NCBI GenBank assembly: GCA_037200985.1
Contig: JBBCGJ010000001.1
Span: 2,394,756 to 2,458,755, forward strand
Length of the DNA: 64,000 nucleotides
From: Rhizomicrobium sp.
GTDB lineage: Bacteria > Pseudomonadota > Alphaproteobacteria > Micropepsales > Micropepsaceae
Reading direction: 5' to 3'
Made by a program: the position numbers and the translations under genes. The notes under the pieces were generated by a model. It ran no database searches and was not told the origin of the DNA. It was given only the letters and a program-made list of their open reading frames with translations. This document shows, one piece after another, positions 27,252 to 35,311 of the stretch. The first letter of the stretch is position 1. Every line of letters begins with the position of its first letter.

Positions 27252-27268
27252 ACTGACAACATGTCAGT
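27252..27268. promoter_or_regulatory. Operator-like dyad ACTGACA-ACA-TGTCAGT upstream of the acyl-CoA ligase
   Basis: A perfect 7+3+7 inverted repeat, 70 bases before the start codon at 27182. Just upstream in the direction of transcription is TTATATAA (27282-27289), which could be part of the promoter. It matches the dyad at 22227-22243. Confidence 0.65.
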
Positions 27269-27324
27269 CGCGGCGCCCGACCTTATATAAAGCCCGGCGG
27301 CGACGGCAAGCGGCGTTCGCGTCG

Positions 27325-28353
27325 CTAACGCGGCAGGCGGCGGGCTTCGCGGAAGGTGATCAGCCGCTGCTGGCAATCGTCCCACAGCGCAAGCCGGGCG
27401 CAGCGCACGCTCTCCAGGAGCGAGACCCGGCTGACCTCGGCCAGCCTTATCTGGTCGCGCAGCACCTGCGGCAACCGGTAGAACGGGATGCGCGCGTAGA
27501 GATGGTGCACGTGGTGGATGCCGATATTCGCCGTGAACCAGTTCAGCACACGCGGCAGCACATAGTAGGAACTGCCGCGCAGCGCCGCCTCGTGCACGTT
27601 CCACCGGCCGTTTTCGGCCCACACCGTGTCGTCGAACTGGTGCTGGATGAAAAACAGCCAGATGCCGATGGAGCCGGCGATCAGGGTGATGGGGACCTGG
27701 GTCAGGAGGAAGGTCTTCCAGCCGACCAGCCACATCGCGCCGACCACCACCGCGGCGATGCCGAGATTGGTCGCCATCGGGCTGATCCAGCCGCGCCAAT
27801 TGGCGAGCTTGGTGCCGATCGGGAAACGATGGCGCCAGCCGAACATGTAGATCGGGCCGAAGCCGAACAGGATGACGGGGTTGCGGTAGAGCCGGTAGCC
27901 GAGCCGGCGGAACGGCGTCAGGGCGCGGTATTCGCCGACCGTCAGCGTCTGCAGGTCGCCGATGCCGCGCTTGTCGAGATTGCCCGAGGTGCCGTGATGG
28001 ATCGAATGCGAGCGCTTCCAGGCGTCGTAGGGCGTCAGCGTGAGCACGCCGATGACGCGCCCGACCCAATCATTGGCGAGCCGGTGACGGAAGAAAGCGC
28101 CATGGCCGCAATCGTGCTGGATCATGAACAGCCGCACCAGGAAGGCGGCGGTCGGCACGGCGAGCAGGAGCGAAACGAAGCCGAAACCGTATTCCCAGGC
28201 GGCCCAGGCCAGCGCCCACAACGCCACGAAGGGCACGGCGGTGACGATCAATTCGAAGGTGCTGCGCAGGCCGTTGGGCTCGCGATAGCGCGCGAGGATG
28301 CAAATCCATTCCGCCGCGGCCGGCTCGGCAGCGGGATTTTCGGTGTCTGACAA
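27325..28353 (-). CDS. Membrane fatty-acid desaturase
   Basis: A di-iron membrane desaturase of 342 residues. All three histidine boxes are present: HDCGH (about residue 90), HSIHH (about 125) and HHVHH (about 283), with an additional QHQFDD. Four to six membrane segments separate them. The pattern is closest to the DesA-type acyl-lipid (delta-12-like) desaturases, so it probably adds a double bond to membrane acyl chains; the position cannot be read. It sits upstream of the acyl-CoA ligase on the same strand, about 140 bases apart. Confidence 0.9.
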   Translation of the reverse strand: MSDTENPAAEPAAAEWICILARYREPNGLRSTFELIVTAVPFVALWALAWAAWEYGFGFVSLLLAVPTAAFLVRLFMIQHDCGHGAFFRHRLANDWVGRVIGVLTLTPYDAWKRSHSIHHGTSGNLDKRGIGDLQTLTVGEYRALTPFRRLGYRLYRNPVILFGFGPIYMFGWRHRFPIGTKLANWRGWISPMATNLGIAAVVVGAMWLVGWKTFLLTQVPITLIAGSIGIWLFFIQHQFDDTVWAENGRWNVHEAALRGSSYYVLPRVLNWFTANIGIHHVHHLYARIPFYRLPQVLRDQIRLAEVSRVSLLESVRCARLALWDDCQQRLITFREARRLPR

Positions 28354-28522
28354 GAAGCAGCGCCCTTACGCAAGGTTATGATCGCGGGACCTATACCCCA
28401 ATTCGGGCGAAAAAGGGATGGGACGGCGAAATCGCGGTTGCCGCCGACAACCCGCATCGTCCCGTCTAGGCCGCGCGCGCGGCCTCTGACATGCTGGGAC
28501 CAGCCAGAAACGGGAGAAGCAC

Positions 28523-29779
28523 ATGGCCAAACCGGAAAGCGTGGGACTGTCGTCGAAGCGGCTCGAGACGCTGCACAGCCGCATGAAGGAAATCTATGTC
28601 GACACCGGCCTCTTGTCCGGTTTCCAGACGCAGATCTGGCGGCGCGGCACGCTGGCGCATGAAAGCGTGGCCGGATCGATGGATCTGGAGCGGAACAAGC
28701 CGTGGCGCGAGGACGCCATCGTGCGCATCTATTCCATGACCAAGCCGATCACCGCCGTGGCGCTGATGATGCTGGTCGAGGAGGGGCGCATCGGCCTGGA
28801 CGACGCGGTGCACACGCACATCCCGTCCTGGAAGAACCTGCGCGTCTATGCGAGCGGCATTCCGAGCCTGGTCGCCGACACTTCGGGCCAGTTCATCACC
28901 CTGCCCTGCGAGCGGCCGATGAAGGTGGTGGACCTCGTCACCCACACCTCGGGGCTGACCTACGGCTTCATGTCGCGCACCGCGGTGGACGCGGAATACC
29001 GCCGCCAGAGGATCGGCGATCCGAAGACGCCGGGCGGGCTCGACGGCTTCATCGAGCAGCTTTCCAAGATCCCGCTCGATTTCTCGCCCGGCAAGGCCTG
29101 GAACTATTCCGTGGCGATCGACGTCATGGGCTATCTGGTCCAGAAGCTGTCGGGCGTGACGTTCGGGGAATTTCTCCGTACACGGATTTTTGAGCCGCTC
29201 GGGATGCACGACACCGCGTTCTCGGTGCCGGGCGCCAAGATCGACCGCTTCGCGTCCTGCTACATGCCCAAACAGGGCGGCGGCCTGCGCCTGCAGGACG
29301 ATGCCGGCAAATCGACCTATGCCGAGCCGCCCAAATTCGAAGGCGGCGGCGGCGGCCTCGTCTCCACGGCGCACGACTACATGCGTTTCTGCCGCATGAT
29401 GCTGGGCGGCGGCACGCTGGACGGCGTGCAGATTCTTTCCCCAAAGACGGTCGAGATGTTCTCGCTCAATCTTCTGCCGGGCGGCAAGCAGCTGACCGAC
29501 CTCGCGGCGGGCGAAGGCCTCTTCACCGAGGCCGGCTATAACGGCATCGGCTTCTCCATCGGCTGCGGCGTGACGCTGAACCCGGCGCTGACCCGCATCC
29601 CCGGCTCGGTCGGCGAATATTTCTGGGGCGGCGCCGCCTCGACCGCGTTCTGGATCGATCCCAAGGAGGACCTTGCGGTTGTGTTCATGACCCAGGTGAT
29701 GGGCACCGACGCGCGGCTGACGCTCAGGCGGGACCTTCGGACGCTGGCCTATTCGGCGATGACGGAGCGCAGTGCCTAG
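28523..29779 (+). CDS. Serine hydrolase of the class C beta-lactamase / esterase family
   Basis: A 418-residue member of the beta-lactamase/PBP-like hydrolases. The SxxK nucleophile motif is in IYSMTKPITAVALMMLVEEG (Ser-Met-Thr-Lys), the Tyr motif in WNYSVAIDVMGYLV, and the third motif region around YFWGGAASTAFWID. There is no signal peptide, which argues for a cytoplasmic esterase or transesterase rather than a drug-degrading lactamase. GGGAG lies upstream of the ATG. It is divergent from the desaturase, with 170 bases between starts. Confidence 0.88.
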   Translation: MAKPESVGLSSKRLETLHSRMKEIYVDTGLLSGFQTQIWRRGTLAHESVAGSMDLERNKPWREDAIVRIYSMTKPITAVALMMLVEEGRIGLDDAVHTHIPSWKNLRVYASGIPSLVADTSGQFITLPCERPMKVVDLVTHTSGLTYGFMSRTAVDAEYRRQRIGDPKTPGGLDGFIEQLSKIPLDFSPGKAWNYSVAIDVMGYLVQKLSGVTFGEFLRTRIFEPLGMHDTAFSVPGAKIDRFASCYMPKQGGGLRLQDDAGKSTYAEPPKFEGGGGGLVSTAHDYMRFCRMMLGGGTLDGVQILSPKTVEMFSLNLLPGGKQLTDLAAGEGLFTEAGYNGIGFSIGCGVTLNPALTRIPGSVGEYFWGGAASTAFWIDPKEDLAVVFMTQVMGTDARLTLRRDLRTLAYSAMTERSA

Positions 29780-29862
29780 CCGTCCTTGACCGGACCGGGC
29801 CGTCTGCTATGACCGGGCGGACGCCATAAAATGGCGCGCCTGGAAGAGGAAACGGCCGAAAG

Positions 29863-30849
29863 ATGCCCGCGAAAAAGCCGCTCGTCATCGTCACGCGCAA
29901 GCTGCCCGACGCGATCGAGACGCGCATGCGCGAGCTGTTCGACGCGCGGCTGAACCTCGACGACAAGCCGATGGGCCAGGCCGAGCTGATCGAGGCGGTG
30001 CAGAAGGCCGACGTGCTGGTGCCGACCGTCACCGACCGGATCGATTCCAAGGTCATCGTGCGGGCCGGCCCCAATCTGAAGCTGATCGCCAATTTCGGCA
30101 CCGGCGTCGACAATATCGACGTCAAGACCGCGCTCGACAAAGGCATCGTCGTCACCAACACGCCGGGCGTGCTGACCGAAGATACCGCCGACATGACCAT
30201 GGCGCTGATCCTCGCCGTGCCGCGCCGGCTGGTGGAGGGCGTCAAGGAGCTGGAGGACGACCACTTCAAGGGCTGGTCGCCGAACTGGATGCTCGGCCAC
30301 CGCATCTACGGCAAAAGGCTGGGCATCGTCGGCATGGGGCGGATCGGCCAGGCGGTGGCGCGGCGGGCGCGCGCCTTCGGGCTGCAGATCCATTATCACA
30401 ACCGCAAGCCCGTTCATCCCGACATCGAGCACGAGCTGGAGGCGACCTATTGGGAGAGCCTCGACCAGATGCTGGCGCGGATGGACATCGTGTCGATCAA
30501 CTGCCCGCACACGCCGGCGACCTATCACCTCCTGAGCGCGCGGCGGCTGAAGCTGATGAAGCCGCAGGCCTATATCGTCAACACCGCGCGCGGCGAGGTG
30601 ATCGACGAGAACACGCTGGCGCGGATGCTGGAGGCGGGGCAGCTCTCCGGCGCCGGCCTCGACGTGTTCGAGCACGAGCCGGCGGTGAACCCGAAGCTGC
30701 TCAAGCTGAAGAACGTGGTGCTCCTGCCGCATATGGGCTCGGCGACGATGGAGGGCCGCATCGACATGGGCGAGAAGGTCATCATCAACATCAAGACCTT
30801 CGTCGACGGGCACAAGCCGCCGGACCGCGTGATCCCGGCGATGCTGTAG
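29863..30849 (+). CDS. D-isomer-specific 2-hydroxyacid dehydrogenase (glyoxylate-reductase-like)
   Basis: A 328-residue NAD(P)-dependent dehydrogenase. The cofactor loop is LGIVGMGRIGQAVARRA. The catalytic Arg is in IVNTARGEVIDENTL, the Glu in DVFEHEPAVN and the His in LLPHMGSATMEGR. The substrate-domain signature NFGTGVDNIDV is present. NRK after the second Rossmann strand suggests NADP. It resembles GyaR-type glyoxylate/hydroxypyruvate reductases, but substrate is inferred. Confidence 0.9.
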   Translation: MPAKKPLVIVTRKLPDAIETRMRELFDARLNLDDKPMGQAELIEAVQKADVLVPTVTDRIDSKVIVRAGPNLKLIANFGTGVDNIDVKTALDKGIVVTNTPGVLTEDTADMTMALILAVPRRLVEGVKELEDDHFKGWSPNWMLGHRIYGKRLGIVGMGRIGQAVARRARAFGLQIHYHNRKPVHPDIEHELEATYWESLDQMLARMDIVSINCPHTPATYHLLSARRLKLMKPQAYIVNTARGEVIDENTLARMLEAGQLSGAGLDVFEHEPAVNPKLLKLKNVVLLPHMGSATMEGRIDMGEKVIINIKTFVDGHKPPDRVIPAML

Positions 30850-30925
30850 CGCCGTTCGGCCCGGCGGAGATCGTTCCGGTCGGGAACCTTTCCTTTCGAT
30901 TGTAAAAGCCGCGCCGCGCGTCAAG

Positions 30926-31894
30926 ATGACGGCGGGGGCGTGGCTTATGAATTTGGCGACCGGGATGTTCGCGGGCAAGTCGCTGCCGCGCAATGCGCGC
31001 GCGGTGCTGCGCGCCGACGACGACTTCCTGAGCCGCAAGATGGACTTCGTCTGCGGCCGCATCATGGGCGGCGATTTCCGGCGCGCCTTCATCTGGAACA
31101 CGATCTGCGTGCTGAACGTCCGCCACCTGACGCAGGGCGCCGACACCGCCCGATACGCCGCGCTGTTCGATTTTCCGCCCGACGAGGAGCGCATTCCCGT
31201 CAATATCCGCAAGCTCGCACAGGCGCTGCTCCTGCCCTACGAGACGGTGCGCCGCCAGGTCCTGCTGCTGGAGCGCGACGGGCTCTGCGTCCGCGTCCCC
31301 GGCAAGGGGATTTTCGTCCCGACCCGAATCTTCCGCCATCCGGACCATGTCGAGGGCACCAAGCTGGTCATCGCGGCCGTGCAGCGGCTGATCGCCGACC
31401 TGAAGCGCGCCGGCTTCGATTTCTCGCAGATCGCGCGCTCGCCCCGCGCCGGACTGGCCGATCCGACGCCCATCGCGCGCGCCGTGGTGCGGCTGGACGC
31501 CGGCTATACGCTCGACGTGATCGCGATCATCCGCGCGCCGCATGACGACGATCCCGTCGAAGCCGTCATCTTCACGGCCATCGCGACCGAGAACACGCGC
31601 CATCTGTCGCCCGCCGATCACGCCGCGGCCGACGCGCCGGCGCCCGATGCGTTGCGCCGGCCAGTCTCGGTGCTCGCCGTCGCGACATCGCTCAACATCC
31701 CCTATGAAACGCTGCGGCGCATGTTCGCCCGCATGGTCCGCTCCGGGCGGCTGGCGCGGGTCAAGGACGGCTTCATCGTCCCGCAGGCGGCACAGCGGCG
31801 CATCGAGACCGACGACGTCCTGCGGCGGCGCCATGCGCGGCTGGTGCGCTTCCTCGCCGACCTGCAATATACCGGCATGGCGATGCCGGCGTGA
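30926..31894 (+). CDS. Protein with two winged-helix-like segments, probable transcription regulator
   Basis: A 322-residue protein I cannot place in a named family. Two similar segments stand out: VNIRKLAQALLLPYETVRRQ (about residues 91-110, followed by a GDGL-type turn and GKGIFVP) and SVLAVATSLNIPYETLRRMF (about 249-268, followed by DGFIVP). Both look like helix-turn-helix plus wing and share the core PYET(V/L)RR, suggesting internal duplication. No effector domain is recognised between them. It probably binds DNA. The start could be ATG 30926 or the next ATG at 30947. Confidence 0.7.
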   Translation: MTAGAWLMNLATGMFAGKSLPRNARAVLRADDDFLSRKMDFVCGRIMGGDFRRAFIWNTICVLNVRHLTQGADTARYAALFDFPPDEERIPVNIRKLAQALLLPYETVRRQVLLLERDGLCVRVPGKGIFVPTRIFRHPDHVEGTKLVIAAVQRLIADLKRAGFDFSQIARSPRAGLADPTPIARAVVRLDAGYTLDVIAIIRAPHDDDPVEAVIFTAIATENTRHLSPADHAAADAPAPDALRRPVSVLAVATSLNIPYETLRRMFARMVRSGRLARVKDGFIVPQAAQRRIETDDVLRRRHARLVRFLADLQYTGMAMPA

Positions 31895-31909
31895 CGTCCC
31901 AACCGTCCT

Positions 31910-32311
31910 CTAATCGCTGCGCCGAAGGCGATAGGTCAGTGCCATGGCGATGCAATCCGCCAGAGGCGCTCGCGGCAATCTGCCGGAGACAGGAAGGACG
32001 ATAGCCCTGTTCTTCTCGAACGCGAACGCATCGGGAAACCGCGCGCGAAACGTCTCGACCAGACTGGTCCGGCAATGGAAGAGAACGGCGCAAGATTCGT
32101 CCGACGATCCGAACCGTCCCAGCCTGACGGTGCTTCCGCTTGCCGTGGCCAGCGTGAGATAGGCGGGCTCGCCCCATTTCAGGGTTTCCGTCAGCGGAAC
32201 GACACCGTCGAGACCCGCGGCCGTTTCGAAGATCAGCCGCCGCACGGCCAGCAGCCGCCGACGGACCGCCCCGGGAAATGCATCGAAGGCGCGGGCGACG
32301 TCCGCGGGCAT
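31910..32311 (-). CDS. DUF1801-family protein
   Basis: A 133-residue cytoplasmic protein of the DUF1801 (YdhG-like) type: VRRRLLAVRRLIFETAAGLDG, VVPLTETLKWGEPAYLTLATASG, VRLGRFGSSDESCAVLFHCRTS and a C-terminal ALADC-like end. Function in the family is unclear; a relative in Bacillus is described as an iron chaperone. The ATG at 32311 is used here, but a TTG that overlaps the upstream phosphatase stop is possible and would add 13 residues. It converges with the regulator ending at 31894. Confidence 0.75.
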   Translation of the reverse strand: MPADVARAFDAFPGAVRRRLLAVRRLIFETAAGLDGVVPLTETLKWGEPAYLTLATASGSTVRLGRFGSSDESCAVLFHCRTSLVETFRARFPDAFAFEKNRAIVLPVSGRLPRAPLADCIAMALTYRLRRSD

Positions 32312-32346
32312 CGCGGGCGGTCCGGGCCGGCGGCGCTTCGCGGCCG

Positions 32347-32907
32347 TCAAGGCAGCTCGTAGGTCACCGCGTTCCAGTATTTCACGCGGTGGGCGCCCGA
32401 GCGGCGGAAGCCGCGATGGCGCAGTTCGCGGCCGATCATCAGGTTGAAATAGCCGTGCGCCACCAGCGCCGTCCGGCCCTCGGCCCCGGCGCGCTTCATC
32501 AGGATATCGGCGGCCTCGGCGGCGCGGTGCTTGGCCTTGCGGTAGTTCTCGATCTCCGGGTGATAGCCGGCATGCCACAGGATGCGCGCCATCACCGCCC
32601 AGGTCGGCACCCGCATGCGCAGGAGCGGGATGCGCGGGCTGGCCAGCGGCGCCTCGGCGAAGAGCGGGTCGGCGATCAACTCGGCGTTCGGCGCCAGCGC
32701 CTTGGCGCTGCCGGTCGAGCGCGGCCGGTCGGAGGTGAAGATCGCGCCGATCTCCTTCAAGAGGTCCTGCAATTCCTCCGGCGGCGCGCTGGCGGGATCC
32801 AGGCCCGCCGCCTCGTAGTCGTCGATATAGGAACGGAATTCGGCGTGGGAGGCGCGCGGGTTGGTCGCGATGGCGGGCCGGCCGTGGCGGATGAGCACGA
32901 TGCGCAT
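32347..32907 (-). CDS. Histidine phosphatase family protein
   Basis: A phosphoglycerate-mutase-like phosphatase. The phosphohistidine motif is at the very start (MRIVLIRHGRPAIATNP), IFTSDRPRSTGSAKAL carries the second Arg, and the second catalytic His is in ALVAHGYFNLMIGREL. The ATG at 32907 places RHG at residues 8-10 as usual in the family. The frame is open to 32973. Substrate is unknown. It is followed by the DUF1801 gene on the same strand. Confidence 0.83.
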   Translation of the reverse strand: MRIVLIRHGRPAIATNPRASHAEFRSYIDDYEAAGLDPASAPPEELQDLLKEIGAIFTSDRPRSTGSAKALAPNAELIADPLFAEAPLASPRIPLLRMRVPTWAVMARILWHAGYHPEIENYRKAKHRAAEAADILMKRAGAEGRTALVAHGYFNLMIGRELRHRGFRRSGAHRVKYWNAVTYELP

Positions 32908-33070
32908 CGGCGTGGCGACATGGGCGTGACGGCGCGCGCGGCGCGGCAGGGCTGGCGCGATCTCGGGCATCACGTCGGCGGAGGTGGTAATGGCAGCTCC
33001 TTGGCGCGATAGCGGCGCCAGCTTACGATCCGGCGCAGTTCAGCACCACAACATGACGGGGAAATGGCAC

Positions 33071-33868
33071 ATGGAACAAGGCGATCTTCTGGGCAAAGTC
33101 GCAATTGTCACAGGTTCCGCGACCGGAATCGGGGCCGCGGCGGCGGAAGGCCTGGCCCGGCGGGGCGCCAATGTGGTGGTCAACTACACCAAGAGCGAGG
33201 CGGAGGCCCGCCAGACGGCCGCCGCGGTGGAGAAGGCCGGCGCCCAGGTCCGGCTCGTCCAGGGCGACGTGGCGCAGGACGAGGATTGCCGGAAGCTCGC
33301 CCAGGCCGCGACCGAGGCCTGGGGCCGCATCGACATCCTGGTCAACAATGCCGGGACGACGAAATTCGTCATCAACCACGCCGATCTCGATTCGCTGAGC
33401 GCCGAGGATTTCCAGCGCCTCTATGCAGTCAACGTCATCGGCCCGTTCCAGATGATCCGCGCCTGCCTGCCCGGCTTGCGCGCCCATGGCTCGGGTTCGG
33501 TGGTCAACATCTCGTCCATCGCCGGCGTCGCGGGAATCGGCTCCTCCGTCGCCTATGCCGCGTCGAAGGGCGCGCTCAACACGATGACGATCTCGCTGGC
33601 GCGCGCGCTGGCGCCGCAGGTCCGCGTCAATGCGGTGTGTCCGGGCCATGTCGACACCAACTGGTTCGTCAAGCAGTTCGGCAAGGAAACCGCGGATCGG
33701 ATCGCGGAAGCCGAAGGCAAGCGCAATCCCCTCCAGCGCGTCGCGGACGGGGCGGAAATCGCCAAGACGGTGCTGTTCTTCGCCGGCCCCGAGTCGGGGA
33801 ACATCACCGGCGAGACGCTGCTCACCGATGGCGGCCTCCATCTGGCGATGGCGGGTGCCCGCCGATAG
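33071..33868 (+). CDS. Short-chain dehydrogenase/reductase (FabG-like)
   Basis: A 265-residue classical SDR with TGSATGIGAAAAEGLARRG, VNNAGTTKFVINHADLD, the catalytic VNISSIAG...VAYAASKGALN and the conserved VNAVCPGHVDTNW. NYTKSEAEA after strand two suggests NADP. GGGGAAA stands ten bases before the chosen ATG; ATGs at 33053 and 32984 are weaker. The protein is similar in type to 3-oxoacyl-ACP reductases; actual substrate is unknown. Confidence 0.88.
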   Translation: MEQGDLLGKVAIVTGSATGIGAAAAEGLARRGANVVVNYTKSEAEARQTAAAVEKAGAQVRLVQGDVAQDEDCRKLAQAATEAWGRIDILVNNAGTTKFVINHADLDSLSAEDFQRLYAVNVIGPFQMIRACLPGLRAHGSGSVVNISSIAGVAGIGSSVAYAASKGALNTMTISLARALAPQVRVNAVCPGHVDTNWFVKQFGKETADRIAEAEGKRNPLQRVADGAEIAKTVLFFAGPESGNITGETLLTDGGLHLAMAGARR

Positions 33869-33871
33869 CGT

Positions 33872-33898
33872 GAAAGCCCAATTGGGCGGCTTTCTGCT
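33872..33898 (+). terminator. Possible terminator after the SDR gene
   Basis: GAAAGCC and GGCTTTC form a 7-bp stem around CAATTGGGC, four bases after the stop codon, followed by only a weak T-run. The rest of the gap to 34083 shows no gene. Confidence 0.4.
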
Positions 33899-34083
33899 TA
33901 GCTTTCGTGCACTTATGTGTTGCGCCGCAACAACGGGCCCCCGAAACCGGCGATTCAACGCACGAAACGTGCGTAGATGTCCTCACTTCGTATTGAGTTT
34001 TTACGCGCCGGTCACAAAAGTCGGTTTCGGCGCGGCGTGTGGCGTTGCGTGCGCGGGATTTGCCGTAAACGAGAGGGCTGACT

Positions 34084-34875
34084 ATGAAAAATCTTTCCAC
34101 GAAACTGATGCTGGGCGCCGTGAGCCTGGCGGGCCTTGCCGCGACGACCGCGCCGGCCTTCGCCGACGACACGGACTGGGGCACGGTGTCGGCCTATGTC
34201 GACGTGCAGAGCGACTACCGCTTCCGCGGCATCAGCCAGAACAACCGCGATTTCGCGCCGCAGGCCTCGATCAATTGGAGCGGCCCGGACGGTTTCTATG
34301 CCGGCGTCTGGGCATCGAAGATCGACTGGCTGGGCGCATCGCCCTTCGGCGGCACGCCCTCGCTAGAGACAGACTTTTACGGCGGCAAGCATTTCGATCT
34401 CGGCGGCACCGACCTGAACGTCGAGGCTTATTATTACGGCTATCCGGAGTTCAACAAGGCCAAGTTCGGCGCCCTCACGGGCGTCTTCGGCGAGGCGAGC
34501 TTCCTGGAAGGCATCGTCCAGCTCTCGCACAGCTTCGGCGACCTGGCGGTCACGGCCACCGGCGCGTTTTCGCCGCAATTCACCCTGAGCGGCGGCGTCA
34601 GCGAATATGTCGAGGGCTCGGCGTCCTATCCGCTTCTCGACTGGCTGTCGATCAGCGCCAATGTCGGCCACCAATGGGTCGACGCGGCGACGAGCGACTA
34701 CACCCATTTCGACATCGGCCTTACCGCGACCTGGCATAGCTGGGCCCTCGACGTCCGCGCCAACGGCACCGACCTGAACACGGCCAATTGCGGCTTCTAC
34801 ATGGTGACGAAGAACGCCTGCACGACCGGCGTGGTCGCGACGCTGACCTACAACATCGCCGACGTTCTCAAGTAA
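34084..34875 (+). CDS. TorF-family putative porin
   Basis: An outer-membrane protein of 263 residues. It starts with a clear signal peptide (KNLSTKLMLGAVSLAGLAAT, cut after APAFA). The mature part begins DDTDWGTVSAYVDVQSDYRF and then RGISQNN, the family hallmark, and alternates aromatic and polar residues as in beta strands (for example VEAYYYGYPEF). It ends LTYNIADVLK, with alternating strand residues before it. A transport substrate cannot be told. It has its own leader of about 200 bases and a strong terminator. Confidence 0.88.
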   Translation: MKNLSTKLMLGAVSLAGLAATTAPAFADDTDWGTVSAYVDVQSDYRFRGISQNNRDFAPQASINWSGPDGFYAGVWASKIDWLGASPFGGTPSLETDFYGGKHFDLGGTDLNVEAYYYGYPEFNKAKFGALTGVFGEASFLEGIVQLSHSFGDLAVTATGAFSPQFTLSGGVSEYVEGSASYPLLDWLSISANVGHQWVDAATSDYTHFDIGLTATWHSWALDVRANGTDLNTANCGFYMVTKNACTTGVVATLTYNIADVLK

Positions 34876-34896
34876 GCGTTCGGATTTTTCGAAACG

Positions 34897-34937
34897 AAAG
34901 AAGCCCGCGGGGGAAACCCTGCGGGCTTCTTCTTTGC
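34897..34937 (+). terminator. Intrinsic terminator of the TorF-type porin gene
   Basis: AAGAAGCCCGC and GCGGGCTTCTT form an 11-bp stem around a GGGGGAAACCCT loop that adds GGG-CCC pairs, followed by CTTT. It ends 62 bases after the porin stop and can also act for the convergent gene at 34962. Confidence 0.85.
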
Positions 34938-34961
34938 CCCGACGGCGAAGCGATCGGCCGC

Positions 34962-35282
34962 TCAGCCGGCGTCGGGCTTCTTCGCGAACACCGCGCGCAG
35001 CTTGTTGTCCTGGATCAGGCTGGAGAAGCCGGAAATCGTGTCGAAGCCCAGGCCGCGCGGCAGGCCGGTTTCGGGATCGGGCTCGACGGCGCCATAGGCG
35101 ACGCTCTTGATCTTCTCCCATTTGCCGGCGGGCTTCTTGATCTCGAGCTGGACCACCGTGCCCTTGAGCACCAGCCGCACGATCGCCTCCGACGGCCGGG
35201 AGGGCTTGGTCAGGCTGAGATGGCCGGCGAGCGTCTGCCAGCCATTGGCGAGCGCCCAGGCGCTCAATTCGTCCTTGGTCAT
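34962..35282 (-). CDS. Conserved-looking hypothetical protein
   Basis: A 106-residue soluble protein I do not recognise. It begins MTKDELSAWALANGWQTLAG, a helical segment, and continues with alternating strands (IVRLVLKGTVVQLEIKKPAG, then WEKIKSVAYG) and ends with LRAVFAKKPDAG. Composition is normal for the window and codon use looks coding. It follows the histidine kinase in transcription from the opposite side of the gap (30 bases upstream of it lies the kinase stop at 35312), so the two may share a transcript. Confidence 0.65.
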   Translation of the reverse strand: MTKDELSAWALANGWQTLAGHLSLTKPSRPSEAIVRLVLKGTVVQLEIKKPAGKWEKIKSVAYGAVEPDPETGLPRGLGFDTISGFSSLIQDNKLRAVFAKKPDAG

Positions 35283-35311
35283 GGGGCCTTGTCCTCGGCT
35301 GCCGGCCGGTT

